The position numbers and the translations under genes were made by a program. Shown in pieces: positions 44,063 to 54,311 of a DNA stretch of 64,000 bases. Source of the DNA: Chloranthus sessilifolius (taxonomy: Eukaryota > Streptophyta > Magnoliopsida > Chloranthales > Chloranthaceae). Numbering within the stretch: position 1 is the stretch's first letter; every line of letters starts with the position of its first letter. The notes under the pieces were generated by a model that was given only the letters and a program-made list of their open reading frames with translations, was not told the DNA's origin and searched no databases. The stretch covers positions 149,003,317 through 149,067,316 of the forward strand of contig CM037584.1 of the NCBI GenBank assembly GCA_021018995.1. Direction: 5' to 3'.

Positions 44063-45000
44063 AAAATTTGATCGCTACTTATATGTGTATCTAGCAAAGT
44101 CTTAACCTATTGCAAGCGCACAATGGAAATTGTAGAGCTAGTATAGGATCGTTCCCACGAAGACAGGATTTTTCTATATTAACTTAATTTTTTTGAAAAC
44201 TAATATTTATCTTTTAAGTTCCTAAACTACTGGAGAAATATGAATAAAGAATTATTTCTTAATCTAAATTGTAGAAAATAAATCCTAATCCTCCTTCAGA
44301 TTATGATCGTTAATCACAATCTTCAGCTATAAGATTTTTATGAATTTAAATAGTATCGTTACACTATATATCAAGTTTCCTAGCATTGGTCGTCAATCAA
44401 TACTAAAATCCTATCAATACAGATTTAATCTAATCAATAATCTCCTAAAACTTGGGCATCAACCAAATTCTAAAAAACTAAAGATGGAAAAGTAAAAACT
44501 GTTACACTAATTTGTAAACTTCAACCTGAGTCGTCAATTCAAATTAAAATTCGAAGATGTTTAAAAAGCAAGAAATTATAATAAAATAAATCTAAGCTAG
44601 AAAGTAATAAAATTATATTTTTCACCCCTCAGCCGCGGTCGTCAATTGCTTCGGAGAAACTATAGATATCTACTCTAATCTTCAGCTTCCAATTGTAGTT
44701 GTCAATTTCTCTTGAGAAACCTTAGATATCTAATTTACAAAGCAATAAAAATCTACTCTAAATTTGATTGAAAGAAAACCCAACCTCAGTCATCAATTGA
44801 TGCTGAGAATATTATTGCTCTTTTGGTTCAATCATTTTTTTGTTGCTCTTTTGAGTTCATTTTGACGAATGTTAACACTTTGGCTCTCTTTTACTGATTC
44901 TTCTTAATATCTGCACATCAATAACTTATTAGTAGCAAACTAAGTCCTAGCATCACTAAGTTCAGGGTAATAAAATGGTATCTTATGTGACTGATCAGAC
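44063..45000 (-). repeat. LTR of At1
   Basis: Its 3' end on the minus strand includes GTGGGAACGATCCTATACTA and a GCGCTTGCAATAGG stretch, typical for gypsy LTR ends. Inside (44385-44800) a degenerate (G/A)GTCGTCAATT motif recurs about five times. The right boundary near 45000 is not defined by sequence I can recognise. Confidence 0.5.
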
Positions 45001-45039
45001 AGCCAGGTTTATTTCTTTTTTTGGTAGATCTTGGGTTAT

Positions 45040-45362
45040 ATGATGGGATCGGGTTGTAGTTGCATCACGGTGGAACTCGTTATGGTGTGGCAGAGTTTCA
45101 ATGATGGTGTATTTTATGGGTGTATGGTGCATGCGAGGCTATGTGGTGGGGTAGTATCGCGATGGGAGTGTAAGGGGAGTGATGGGACATTGGTTGAGTG
45201 CGTGATGGGACGAGGGAGTGATTTTGATCGCGGTAGGACATTATTTGTGGTAGCACATTAGGGGGTGATTTGGTCGTAATGGGACTGTGGGGAGATATCC
45301 TCATCCTTGATTGGTTTGTGATGGGCCAAGGTTATTATGTATGTTCCCTTTGCGATGGGACA
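45040..45362. repeat. Degenerate GATGGGAC array (T3)
   Basis: About eight sites such as CGCGATGGGAG, TGATGGGACATT, TGATGGGACGAGG, TAATGGGACTG, TGATGGGCC and GCGATGGGACATG lie at 25-110 bp spacing. It is the inverted counterpart of 31205-31760. Confidence 0.65.
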
Positions 45363-45479
45363 TGTTGTATTGCATGTTTGTTTTGTTTAAGGTTTTTGTT
45401 GAGGGCATATGCTTATTTTGTTAGCTATAGGGTGTGTGTTCTGTTTGAGGTGTGTGTCATAGCCGAGGAATTACGTGTG

Positions 45480-45850
45480 TAGGTGTATGCATGGAATTGA
45501 GTTACACACACATTTTTGGCAACATGGATCGAAGGCGTATGTAATTGCGCACTTTATAGATTACGTATGTCTGATTACGCATAGGGAGTTGCGTGAGATT
45601 GAAGAGTCAGCCATTACATGGCGTGGACATTCAGGCGTCGAATAGGATTCCACGCTATGGACCTGTCACATGTTTTGAATTCTGCACAAGAGAACTTGAG
45701 CGAGACTGGATCATTGCATGCACAATTCAGCAGGGATTGAATTTTGCATTTTGGAGTTTGCGTGTGACTCATAATCCACATGTTGGGATCTGCACTTAAT
45801 CGAATTTTGCATGAAGTTCTAGGAGCGAAATTCATCGGGTGTCTATATAT
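45480..45850 (+). promoter_or_regulatory. Antisense promoter of T3
   Basis: TATATAT at 45844 is preceded by motifs such as ATTGCGCAC, GATTACGCAT, ATGCACAATTCAG and TGCACTTAATCG, the same motif type as before the Tat-A antisense TATA boxes. Downstream, 46080-46140 reads GAAAGCAGTGAAGGCAATGT, matching the Tat-A antisense exon near 30100. Confidence 0.5.
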
Positions 45851-46883
45851 TGATGGGTTTTCTTCATTTTTCCTCACTCCTTTGTGTTTTGTTCCTGTTA
45901 GTGACCCGAGAGTCTACCTCGATGTCTTTTCTCCCTTTCTTCGTGCTTGTTCGCATTCTTCAGTCTGAAGTGATGTTTGGTGATGGTGTTGCTTAGAAGT
46001 GCCACTGTAGTCGAAGGGTGATGTTATTATAATTATCGCCGTAGTCGAGGTGGTCGGTTGACGGGGTAATAGCTCCCCGTTGTTGTCGTCAGAAAGCAGT
46101 GAAGGCAATGTCGGAGGAGGTGGAGATGGCGGAAGGGGGGTGTTATAAGTGGAGGGGAGGTGTTACCCAGCCAATCTTCCCTTCATTTTTCTGTTGCTTC
46201 TGGTTGGACATTCCTCGCGTCGTGTTTTGGATTTGTGTCTTCGGTTTTTGTTTTGAATTGTAGGTTCAAGAGGTATGCCTCTGGTGTTACTTGTATAAAT
46301 TTTAAGATGTGTTTTCGTTTATTGCATTTGTTTCATTATGTTTGTTTATTGTTGTGCATTTTTTGGGTTACATTGGAGGGCGAATGGGTAGGGTTAGGAT
46401 GTGGTTATTATTTTTATTATTTATTATTATTATTGGTCATACGACAAAAAAGTAAGAACTAAAATGCCCCAATTTGGGGTGTCGGTCTTGTGACCTGGTT
46501 GTCGCTACCATGGTGCTACTGCTTTTTAAAAAAAATGCCCAATGTCAAGTTATGGCGGGACTTTTATCGGCCTCACAGATGTCCTGGAGTGTATTTGTGA
46601 TGCTCCCGTGTTGGGAAGTAGTTTGATTATTTCGGCCACATGTTGGACTTGATTGTGTAAGTGTTGAATGATCGTCATGTATCGTAGCTTTTAGCAAGAT
46701 TGAGGTGAATGGTAGGTAATGGGTGATTTCATCACTTGTCATTCGAAAGTTTTCAGTTTTATTTGGAAATAGATTTTGAAAGTCATTTGACTCATTGTCC
46801 GAAAGAGAAATAAAGGGTGAAGAAGAGATAAGGTTTATTGATATGAGGGTAGCTTCTTATTTAACCGATTTTTGAAATAGTAG
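45851..46883 (+). other. Decayed antisense transcript region of T3
   Basis: Short Ser/Gly/Glu-coding pieces (46090-46140) echo EGSVEEVAVEEL of Tat-A. A hairpin CCCCAATTTGGGG lies at 46464-46476, in the place where Tat-A has its GGAGGCATGCCTCC hairpin. No intact gene. Confidence 0.4.
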
Positions 46884-47114
46884 TCAACTACTTTTTTCTC
46901 GGGTGGATAATGCGGTGCCATAATTGAGATCTCTGTCATTGTCCAACACCATCAAATCATCAGATTCTATAGTTAGCAAAAGTTTTATTATCCTCCCCCC
47001 ACCGTATGATGACATGTAGAAGTGGGAAGATGTTAGGGATGCCCTCACAGTTTGCTCATGCTTCCCTGAATTCATTGACTGCTCATTCTCCGCATTACTC
47101 TCGCTCGATTGCAT
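46884..47114 (-). other. Conserved post-integrase segment (T3)
   Basis: The minus strand matches 12781-13010 of Tat-A over about 200 bp (GAGTCAATGA..CAGGGAAGCAT and GTGGGGGGAGGA..AAAACTTTTGCTAAC). It is open for 76 codons here (QSSESNAENEQSMNSGKHEQ, SSYGGGRIIKLLLTIES), but the same frame is not open in Tat-A. It may be the C-terminal end of pol or a small ORF. Confidence 0.4.
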
Positions 47115-47690
47115 TTCTTTTCTATGTGTATATTGAAATAACCTGCTAGCGTAAGAATTGTGAGGTTTGATGGAACCTCACATTTTCATTTTTTTCTGCT
47201 TTATCATCCACTCCAATGGCTGAAGAGAGTGCATAAGAATCCAGAGTTTCTACATTTTAAAAAGAGAGTTTTATGATCCACTAGTCCTTTCGGTCAATTC
47301 GCCTAAATAGGTCAATGAGTCAGATGATTCCCAAAATATTTTTTGAAAATAATGACCTACGACTGGTGAATGCATTGCGATGACTACAAGGATGACAATT
47401 ATATAAGTATGCTTGTTTAGGCTATGAGACATGATCATTGAGTTGTGATTGTAAGGGTTAGAAAGTCTTTCCTTTGTAGCTATTTTTTAGGCATGTTGCC
47501 AAAATAGTGAAAGTACTTCCCATGTGGGGTTTTGATTTCTTCTAAGTGAGGCAGTTATGTAGGCATGGTATAAGAGTTATAAGTCAGAGATATAGTTGGG
47601 CAAATGATATATATATACATATAATTTTTGTTTTGTATATTTTTGTATTATTTTTTGTTATTTTTATTGTGTTATGGTACTTTAGACACC
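47115..47690. other. Unassigned sequence left of Ogre-3
   Basis: AT-rich, with a T-rich run at 47620-47670. No feature was recognised. It probably belongs to T3. Confidence 0.4.
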
Positions 47691-49245
47691 CAGATTTGGC
47701 CCAAGGCCCGATCAAAACACATTTCGAGAGAGGCACACTTCCGAGCTTCTGATGGTAGGTATCGTAACTTTAGAAATCATCCCGGATCACTTAAAACCCA
47801 TCCCAAATCTTTAGAAATCATCCCGGATCACTTAGAACCCATCCCAAATCTTTAGAATCCCTTTCGAACCCTAAACCTAACCTTCCTAGGCAATGGTTGA
47901 AGAGTGGTGCACTGGGACTATCTGAGATCTTCTACTATGATCAAATCATATACGATTGAAAAGTAGATGTCTCTAGCTTTTCAACGAGCCAAGAATCACC
48001 TTAATCGGAATTGCACATTAAAAGATGTAACGTTCCGAAGTTTCTAACAAATTAGGGTTTTGGGTGGGGATCCATATGGGATTTGGCACATGTAATACAT
48101 GCACCAATCCATTTCTGGGATGAAATGGCTCGGTGCAAGTATTAGTTGGACCAGCCTTATGTGTCCCCCCCCCCCCCCGCAGGAATGGAACTTTCCAAAC
48201 ACTGTTTTATTGTACCTAAGCTTGGTGCAAGTATTAATTACGCCAGCCTTAGCTACAGTAATTGTAGATTTTTTTACTCGAATTTCATCTTTGGGGTTTG
48301 ACTTGTTGACCATCTTGATGCCCTAGGTGTGCTTCACTTGTTCTGTTGCACCCTTATCCTATTTGTAACCCTCAAGTGATTTGAAACACTACCCTATCAT
48401 CCACCATTAAAGCTACTTTCACACTTTTCCAAGCTTCAAAAATCATAGGAAACCTTAGATGCTTGATTACCTAATTGCTAATCCAACTTAAGCCTCTAAG
48501 CATCCTCCTAACCTATCCTTTAACTATAAATATAGAGGTACACGTCCCTTTGAAAGGGCTTGAAAAATTTCCTAAGAGACAAGATTAAGAAAGAAGCTCC
48601 CTCTCCCCTTTGGTGCCCCTTTTGCATACAAATTATAATTCCCAAGCTCCCTTTTAGACCTTACCTTTTATGAAACCCTCTTAGTTTAGGTGAGGGCTAC
48701 CCTCTAGCCTTCCTTCTCTACCTCTTAACTATCAAGCCCTAGGAGCTAGAACCCTTGTTCTAACTACAAGCCATTGGAAGCTCACCGAAGTACGCTTATG
48801 CAAGGATCCACAATGGTGCAACAAGGGCCAAGAGTTCCGGCTCTCCCCTCTACTCTACCTTCTTTCTCCTTTCTCTATCCTCGTATTTGTGTCGTTATGC
48901 CGCCAAAATTCTGGTAGGAACGGAGGAGCACAAATAGGATTTTGGTACCCTAGGGCAAGAGGAAGGACTTTTTGCTTCTTTTATTTTATTTTTGTTTTGA
49001 CCATAAGTAGAGACCGCATTAAGCTGGTTGATCGGGTGCCTAACACCTTCCCGATTGATAACCGAAGCCCCTACCCAGGAGCCTTTAGCATAGACCGGTG
49101 ATTCAGAGGCATTTTTGGCACTTCGGTGCTTATAAAATTTATTATAGATTTCTCGGGACACCAAAAGCTCCGGGTGGCAACTCTAACATTTTTAGTAGGG
49201 TGCACATCGTCGCGACGGCTTCGTCACGATTCCCACGGTTGCACA
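47691..49245 (+). repeat. 5' LTR of Ogre-3
   Basis: 1555 bp, matching the inverted LTR at 50325-51927 in its start (GACACCCAGATTTGGCCCAA), its internal GAATCAT/TATAC block and its end (CCCACGGTTGCACA). The TATA box ACTATAAATATAG lies at about 48523. Palindromes are at 48083-48246, interrupted by a C14 run at 48165-48178. Confidence 0.85.
48083..48246. promoter_or_regulatory. 25-bp palindrome cluster in the Ogre-3 U3
   Basis: Three degenerate copies of the palindrome (core GCGCAACTANTAGTTGCGC) have centres at 48095, 48142 and 48234. The first two are 47 bp apart; the third is about two periods away, across a C14 tract. The cluster is about 290-440 bp upstream of the TATA box. Confidence 0.75.
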
Positions 49246-49247
49246 AA

Positions 49248-49265
49248 TGGCGACTCTGCTGGGGA
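49248..49265 (+). other. Primer binding site of Ogre-3
   Basis: TGGCGACTCTGCTGGGGA two bases after the LTR end. This is the PBS known for Ogre-type elements (tRNA-Arg type). Confidence 0.85.
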
Positions 49266-50324
49266 GTAGCTAGTAGAGCTTCCCCTTGAATTTTGGCCTT
49301 TTTATTTTATTTCGCTAACCTTATTGCTTGTTTTTATTATTTTTTTACTCACCCCTATGACTTTGTCATTTTCTCACCGCTACTTTTATGTCATTTACGT
49401 GACTTAGCCTATCGGCGAGCCTACTTACGCATTACATTTACTTTTATTTACTTTTAGGTCATTTAAACTGCCTTAGTCGATTAGCGGACCTACTTGCGTA
49501 TGTCATTTAATTTTTTTTTATTTTTCCGTCATTCACACGCCTTAGCCATTTGGCGAGCCTACGTGCATATTTACTTTATTACAAACATATTCTATCAGTG
49601 GATGACGACCCGTAGAGGCGGCACAGGACCACCACCACCCAGTTTTGGACTTTAAGCAAATTTCCTCTAAAATTAAAAATTAAAATTGAACCAACAAGGG
49701 GAACTTAATCAATTTTTGCGAGGTTAGATTTTCAAGGGTTGGGATTTCTAAGCAAATATATAAACTCCCAGTTCGTAGTATGGTGGCAGCCCCTAGTAGT
49801 GATGATCCGAAAAAGTACCAGCCCACCTAGTATCTGAGAAAGAGCTTGCGCTGGAGGTATATAGGGTGGGTAACCTATCTCATTACGAAGCCTAAAACCC
49901 ATGGGGAGAGAGCATTAGTAGACCTGCACCGGCCTTGTATCCCTTAAGTTCGGTGAGGAGAGACCCGATACAACTAAGTAGTTTGTCTCCAGAAGCATTG
50001 CTTCCAGAAAAAGCTAAAAAAAAGAGACTCATTTCGGGTTGTTGTTTCTGCTGTCAAAGCCTATTTGACCTCCCTTTTTGCCTGGCGCAACTAATACATG
50101 TGCCAAGTAGTTTTTATCTAGGATTGCTTTGGCACAATTAATACATGCACCAATTTAAAAATTGAGCAATTTTGCCTAGTACATCTAATACTTGCGCCAA
50201 GTCTGGTTTAGGCAATGCAGCCTAAATTTGTGGCCTATCTCACCATCCCGGATTCCCCGATTAGTGGTTTAGCAACTCTGTTTAGTTCCCACATTATCCG
50301 ACACCCAATACGCCCCCGCCGGTC
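49266..50324 (+). other. Leader of Ogre-3
   Basis: Non-coding leader with weak repeats (GCGAGCCTAC.TGC, about 49413-49575) and a short frame near 49780 beginning MVAAPSSDDPKKYQPT before a TAG. That frame may be the start of the Ogre first ORF. The palindrome cluster at 50082-50200 lies inside. Confidence 0.55.
50082..50200. promoter_or_regulatory. 25-bp palindrome cluster in the Ogre-3 leader
   Basis: Centres at 50094, 50141 and 50188, exactly 47 bp apart. The arms are partly mutated (for example CTGGCGCAACTAATAC...). Confidence 0.8.
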
Positions 50325-51927
50325 TGTGCAACCGTGGGATTTGTGACGATCCTGTCGCGGTGATGTGCTTGCCTGTAAAAATATAGAGTTGCCACCCAGA
50401 GCTTTCGGTGTCTTGGAAAACCTAGTTCATTTTTATGAGCACCGAAGTGCTAAAAATATGACTCTGAATTCAGTCCACACCAAAGACTCTTGGGCAGGGG
50501 CTTCGATTATCAATTGAGAAGGTGTTAGGCACCCGATCAACCCGCTTAATGCGGTCTTTACTTATGGCCAAAATAAAAATAAAGTAAAAGAAAAGAAAAT
50601 GGCTACCTCTTGCCCAAATGGGCCTCAACTCCTATTTATGCCCCTTCGCTCCTACTGAAAATTCGGCGGCGTAACGGCACAAATGGGAGGATGAGAAAAG
50701 CCAGAAAGAGATAGGAGAAGAAAGGGTAGAGCCGGAGCCCTCGGGCCCTTGTAGCACCATAGGAGAGCCTTGGTGGCTTGCTTTTGATGAGCTTTTGAAG
50801 GCTTGACTGGTGGAAAGAGGGGTTCTAACCACTAAGGCTTACTAGCTAAGAAGTAGAGAAGGGAGGCAAATGGATAGCACACACCTAACCTAGAGATTTT
50901 TTATGAAAGGTAAAGCATGGAATGAGGTTTTAGAATTTTGGAATTTGTATGAGCAATGGTGCACCAAAGGGAGAAAGATCTTCTCACTTTAAGCTCTTTC
51001 TCTCTTAGGCAAAAATTCTCAACCCTTAAACCAAGGGGAGGGGGGCTCTATTTATAGGAAATGAGTGGGTTAGGAAGGTGTTTAGATTCTAATCAAGATT
51101 AGGAGTTAGGTAATCTAACATCTAAGGTTTCCTAGGGTTTTTAGAGCCTTGAAATGTGTGAGAAAGTCCTCCAATGGTGGATGATAGGGTGAGACTTTAA
51201 GCCACTTGATGGGTTGCAAATAGGGTGTGAAAGGATGCAACATAACTATCAAAACACACCCCAAAGGTCAAGGTGGTCAACAAGTCAAACCCCAATCACA
51301 AGTTTTAGGGTGAAAAACTAGGATTACTATTCATATGACTTGCGCAACTAATGTACAGTAAAATAGTTCAATACAGTGCCTTGGAAGTTGCCTCGAGAGG
51401 GTGGGGTCCACTTTAATGTTGGCGCAACTAATAGTTGTGCCAGGCTTAAATTCTAGAAAAATGGCCTGGCACAACTAATAGTTGCACCAAGGAAAAGCAT
51501 AACTGGCATAAATATTATTTGCACCAAATCCCAAGGGGGGCCACTTGAAATTACTCCTTTGCCCTCCAATTTCAGACCGCCATATCTTTTGAAGTATAAC
51601 TCTGATTGGGGCGATTCTTAGACCGTTGGAAAGCTGACAACTTCTACTTTTGAATAGTATATGATTCGATCATAGTAGAAGGCCGTAGCTCATTTCAGTG
51701 TAACAATCCTTTTCCAAGGTTTGAAAGGTTAGGTTTAGGTTCAGAACGGGTTCTAAGGGTTAGGATTGATTTCTAAGGGTTCGGGGTAGGTTCCTAGGGG
51801 ATCTAGGGTGATTCTTAAAGGTTTGGGGTGATTCCTAAGGGTTCCATACATGCCATCAAAAGCTCGGGAATGCGCCTTTCTTGAAATATGTTTCGATCAG
51901 GCCTTGGGCCAAATTTGGGTGTCTATA
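50325..51927 (-). repeat. 3' LTR of Ogre-2
   Basis: On the minus strand it starts TATAGACACCC at 51927 (family TGTAG) after ACTGGGGCATC, the PPT, and ends CGGTTGCACA at 50325, 1603 bp. A TATA box, CTATAAATAG, lies on the minus strand at about 51050-51060. No PBS follows the 3' end, as expected for a 3' LTR. Confidence 0.85.
51339..51527. promoter_or_regulatory. 25-bp palindrome cluster in the Ogre-2 U3
   Basis: Centres at 51351 (half site), 51431, 51478 and 51515. The middle pair is 47 bp apart. The cluster lies about 290-470 bp upstream of the TATA box on the minus strand. Confidence 0.8.
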
Positions 51928-53239
51928 GATGCCCCAGTTTGGTATCTGATCACTAATGATTGAGTGCCAAAGAAAAGAGACATCCGAAGGGGCCCAAGGC
52001 ATTACCAACGAGTCTGTTGCATTCAGAACGAACTTCAAACATCAGGTGAGTAACATGGTGAGAAAACAAAAGTCCTGTATGTCGAGAAAAATATCCGTTT
52101 CTCAAGGTCATCGGTCCCCAAGCGCTTAGGCAACATTACTGGGCATAACCGAGGGAATGAGTTGCGAAAGCCTAATAGCTAGGAAAAATATTCGCTTCTC
52201 GAGTTGCAAAAGCCTGTTAGTTAGGAAAAATGTCCGCTTCTCGAGATGATTTGAAGGTGATTGATATTCGAGATTCATTCTGAATATAACAACTTCGTAA
52301 GTAAGAGCAGTGATCGGCCCATACTCAAAGATAGGTACAAAGTAAAAACATAAGGCTCCACAGTTTGCGTCAAATCCTACGAGGCATTTGATTGTCCCAT
52401 CTGACTGTTCACTGGTGCCCCTACTAAAAGCAGGGTTCAAGGTCTTTGGGTGAACCCATCGATCCCGAAGTTTATTTAGCATGACTGCCCGAGTGAAGTG
52501 AATAGATGTCACAACGCTTTTTAGGAGTTCGTGCCATTTTTGAAAGCATGCCCCAGATCAACATGACCTAGAGCCTCTAGCTTCAACTACCTTGAACAGA
52601 TCCAACCAAACATTCGGTATCTCCTAAAAGGGGCATCCAAACCTAGTTTCTGCCAACAATGATGATAAATGTCATTTAACTATACATAAACATGCACCCA
52701 TTAGGGGCGATAAGCAACAAAGGCAATGGAAGCCCTGACCAGTACCTACCCGAGTACAATTAACGGGAACAAACGACCATCATACAGATACCCAGACGTA
52801 TGGCATAAACTTTATAGGGATACCGTTTCCCATACAGGTTTTAAGCCTACAGAAAATAAAAGGGAAATGAACCCTTCTGAATGCATTGTTGCACATAGTT
52901 TGATTGATACATAATCTCATTCTCAACAGGTTGGTCCCAACCAACGACTGACCTTTTTCAATAGAGAATCTGAAGCTTAAGACACTTAAGTTCATGTGAA
53001 TCTAAAACAGAGTTCTTAGCTCAAAGATTTAGCAGTGGAGTCAACCTAATTAAAACATTGACCGTTTGATCGGGTCACTCCTACTTTGAAGTAGGATCCA
53101 AAGATCCAAGGTGAACCCTAGACTCGGGACATTAATATGGCACAACTGCATTGCTGATAAAATATTGACATTTTACCGCATTGAAAACATGCAAGTGCAC
53201 TGCTTTGTAGGAGAATACAAATCTATTTTTATTTTCGTG
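51928..53239. other. Ogre-2 non-coding region between LTR and minisatellite
   Basis: It holds the PPT (51928-51940) and a small tandem repeat at about 52161-52244 (two copies of a 43-bp unit with TAGGAAAAAT and CGCTTCTCGAG, with a third partial copy before them). No gene was seen on either strand. Confidence 0.55.
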
Positions 53240-53735
53240 GTTTTTCTATTATTATTTTTTGGATTTTAAAGCTGTTATTTTATGTGATTTTTTTTAAATT
53301 TTTCTAACAATCATTTTATGTGATTTTTTTTGGATTTTAAAGCTGTTATTTTATGCGATTTTTTTGGATTTTTCAAACTATCATTTTATGTGATTCCTTT
53401 GGATTTTGAAGCTGTTATTTCATGTGATTTTTTTGGATTTTTCAAACTATCATTTTATGTGATTTTTTAGATTTTGAAGCTACTATTTTATGTGATTTTT
53501 TGGATTTTGAAGCTGTTATTTTATGTGATTTTTTAGATTTTTCAAACTATCATTTTATGTGATTTTTTTAGATTTTTCTAACTATCATTTTATGTGATTT
53601 TTTGGATTTTTCTAACTATCATTTTATGTGATTTTTTATGATTTTGAAGCTGTTATTTTATGTGATTTTTTTGGATTTTTTCAAACTATCATTTTATGTG
53701 AATTATTCCTATTATTTCATGTGAATTATTTTGGC
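53240..53735. repeat. Minisatellite of two alternating unit types
   Basis: About 14 units of 31-37 bp share ATTTTATGTGATTTTTTTGG. Type A continues with AAGCTGTT, type B with CAAACTATC. The order is roughly A B A B A B A A B B B A B plus a degenerate end. Confidence 0.85.
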
Positions 53736-54310
53736 TTTTCTGTGGGGACTTTTTTTTTTTTTTTTTATCATTTTTGGCTTTTTTTTTTGTGTAGGACCGG
53801 GATGCCTATTGATCTTGGTTCGCTTTTATTCTAGCACGGCTTCCTGAGCAAGTTGAAGGAGGATCAAAATGTCGTTTGAGAGTACATACATCTGCCGGGA
53901 GTGACAAAACAAAAATAGAAAGGAGGGGGGGGCGGTTTTCCTATTTGGCCCGTACCAGGCCCGAGACCAGACCTAACTGCCTAGCGCAACTACTAGTTGC
54001 ACCAGGCCAATAGGGGCCTCAAAATAGCTTGGCGCAATTATTAGTTGCGCCAAGCTAGCAATGGGTTTAAACCCATTTTGCTCGGCGAACTAATAGTTCT
54101 TGACATGTGCTTGGTGAGACCAATTTAAATGAAGAGCTTGGACTGTGGGGTTTCATTTTGAAATTTTCTCCCCCCTTTTCCCTTAAAACCAAAAACCGAC
54201 CCCCTTTAGGGTTCCTTTACATTGCATCTATGCGTGCCTCATCACAGTTATTCGCTCGCGTTAATCGATCGCCGTCTTGCGCTAGATCAAAGATCCCTTT
54301 TCTTCCAAAA
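53736..54310 (+). promoter_or_regulatory. Upstream region and 5' UTR exon of the first Ogre-2 antisense gene
   Basis: Palindromes at 53981, 54029 and about 54081 precede a CT-rich leader (54160-54310) that ends at a donor AAAAG/GTAACC near 54311. No clear TATA box was seen. The order palindromes, leader, intron is repeated at 57835-58120. Confidence 0.45.
53981..54105. promoter_or_regulatory. 25-bp palindrome cluster before the first Ogre-2 antisense gene
   Basis: Centres at 53993, 54041 and 54093. The middle copy has 12-bp perfect arms, AGCTTGGCGCAA and its complement, around 7 bp (54026-54056). Confidence 0.85.
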
Positions 54311-54311
54311 G

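Larger units (their letters stand above)
42820..45000 (-). mobile_element. At1: Athila-like element, 5' part
   Basis: Reading leftwards there are an LTR (about 45000-44063, left boundary clear, right boundary approximate), a PBS complementary to tRNA-Asp, a leader and a gag that is cut at 42820 by the chromovirus-like LTR. The gag motifs and the PBS together support the Athila-like lineage. Confidence 0.75.
45001..47690 (-). mobile_element. T3: truncated Tat relative
   Basis: Three blocks match Tat-A in inverted orientation and in the same order: the post-integrase segment (47114-46884 with 12781-13010), an antisense transcription unit with TATA (45480-46480 with 30770-30100) and the GATGGGAC array (45040-45360 with 31205-31760). 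The PMD gene that separates the first two in Tat-A is absent. No pol or LTR remains. The ends are approximate. Confidence 0.55.
47691..50324 (+). mobile_element. Ogre-3: 5' LTR and leader of an Ogre-type element
   Basis: The LTR starts TTTAGACACC (family TGTAGACACC) at 47691 and ends TTGCACA at 49245. It is followed by the Ogre-type PBS and about 1 kb of leader. The element is cut at 50324, where Ogre-2 joins in inverted orientation. No coding domain remains. Confidence 0.8.

Noticed and set aside
47691..51927. The two Ogre LTRs as one element with inverted LTRs.
   Set aside because: The first is followed by a PBS and leader, the second is preceded on its own strand by a PPT. They are a 5' LTR and a 3' LTR of two copies in opposite orientation.
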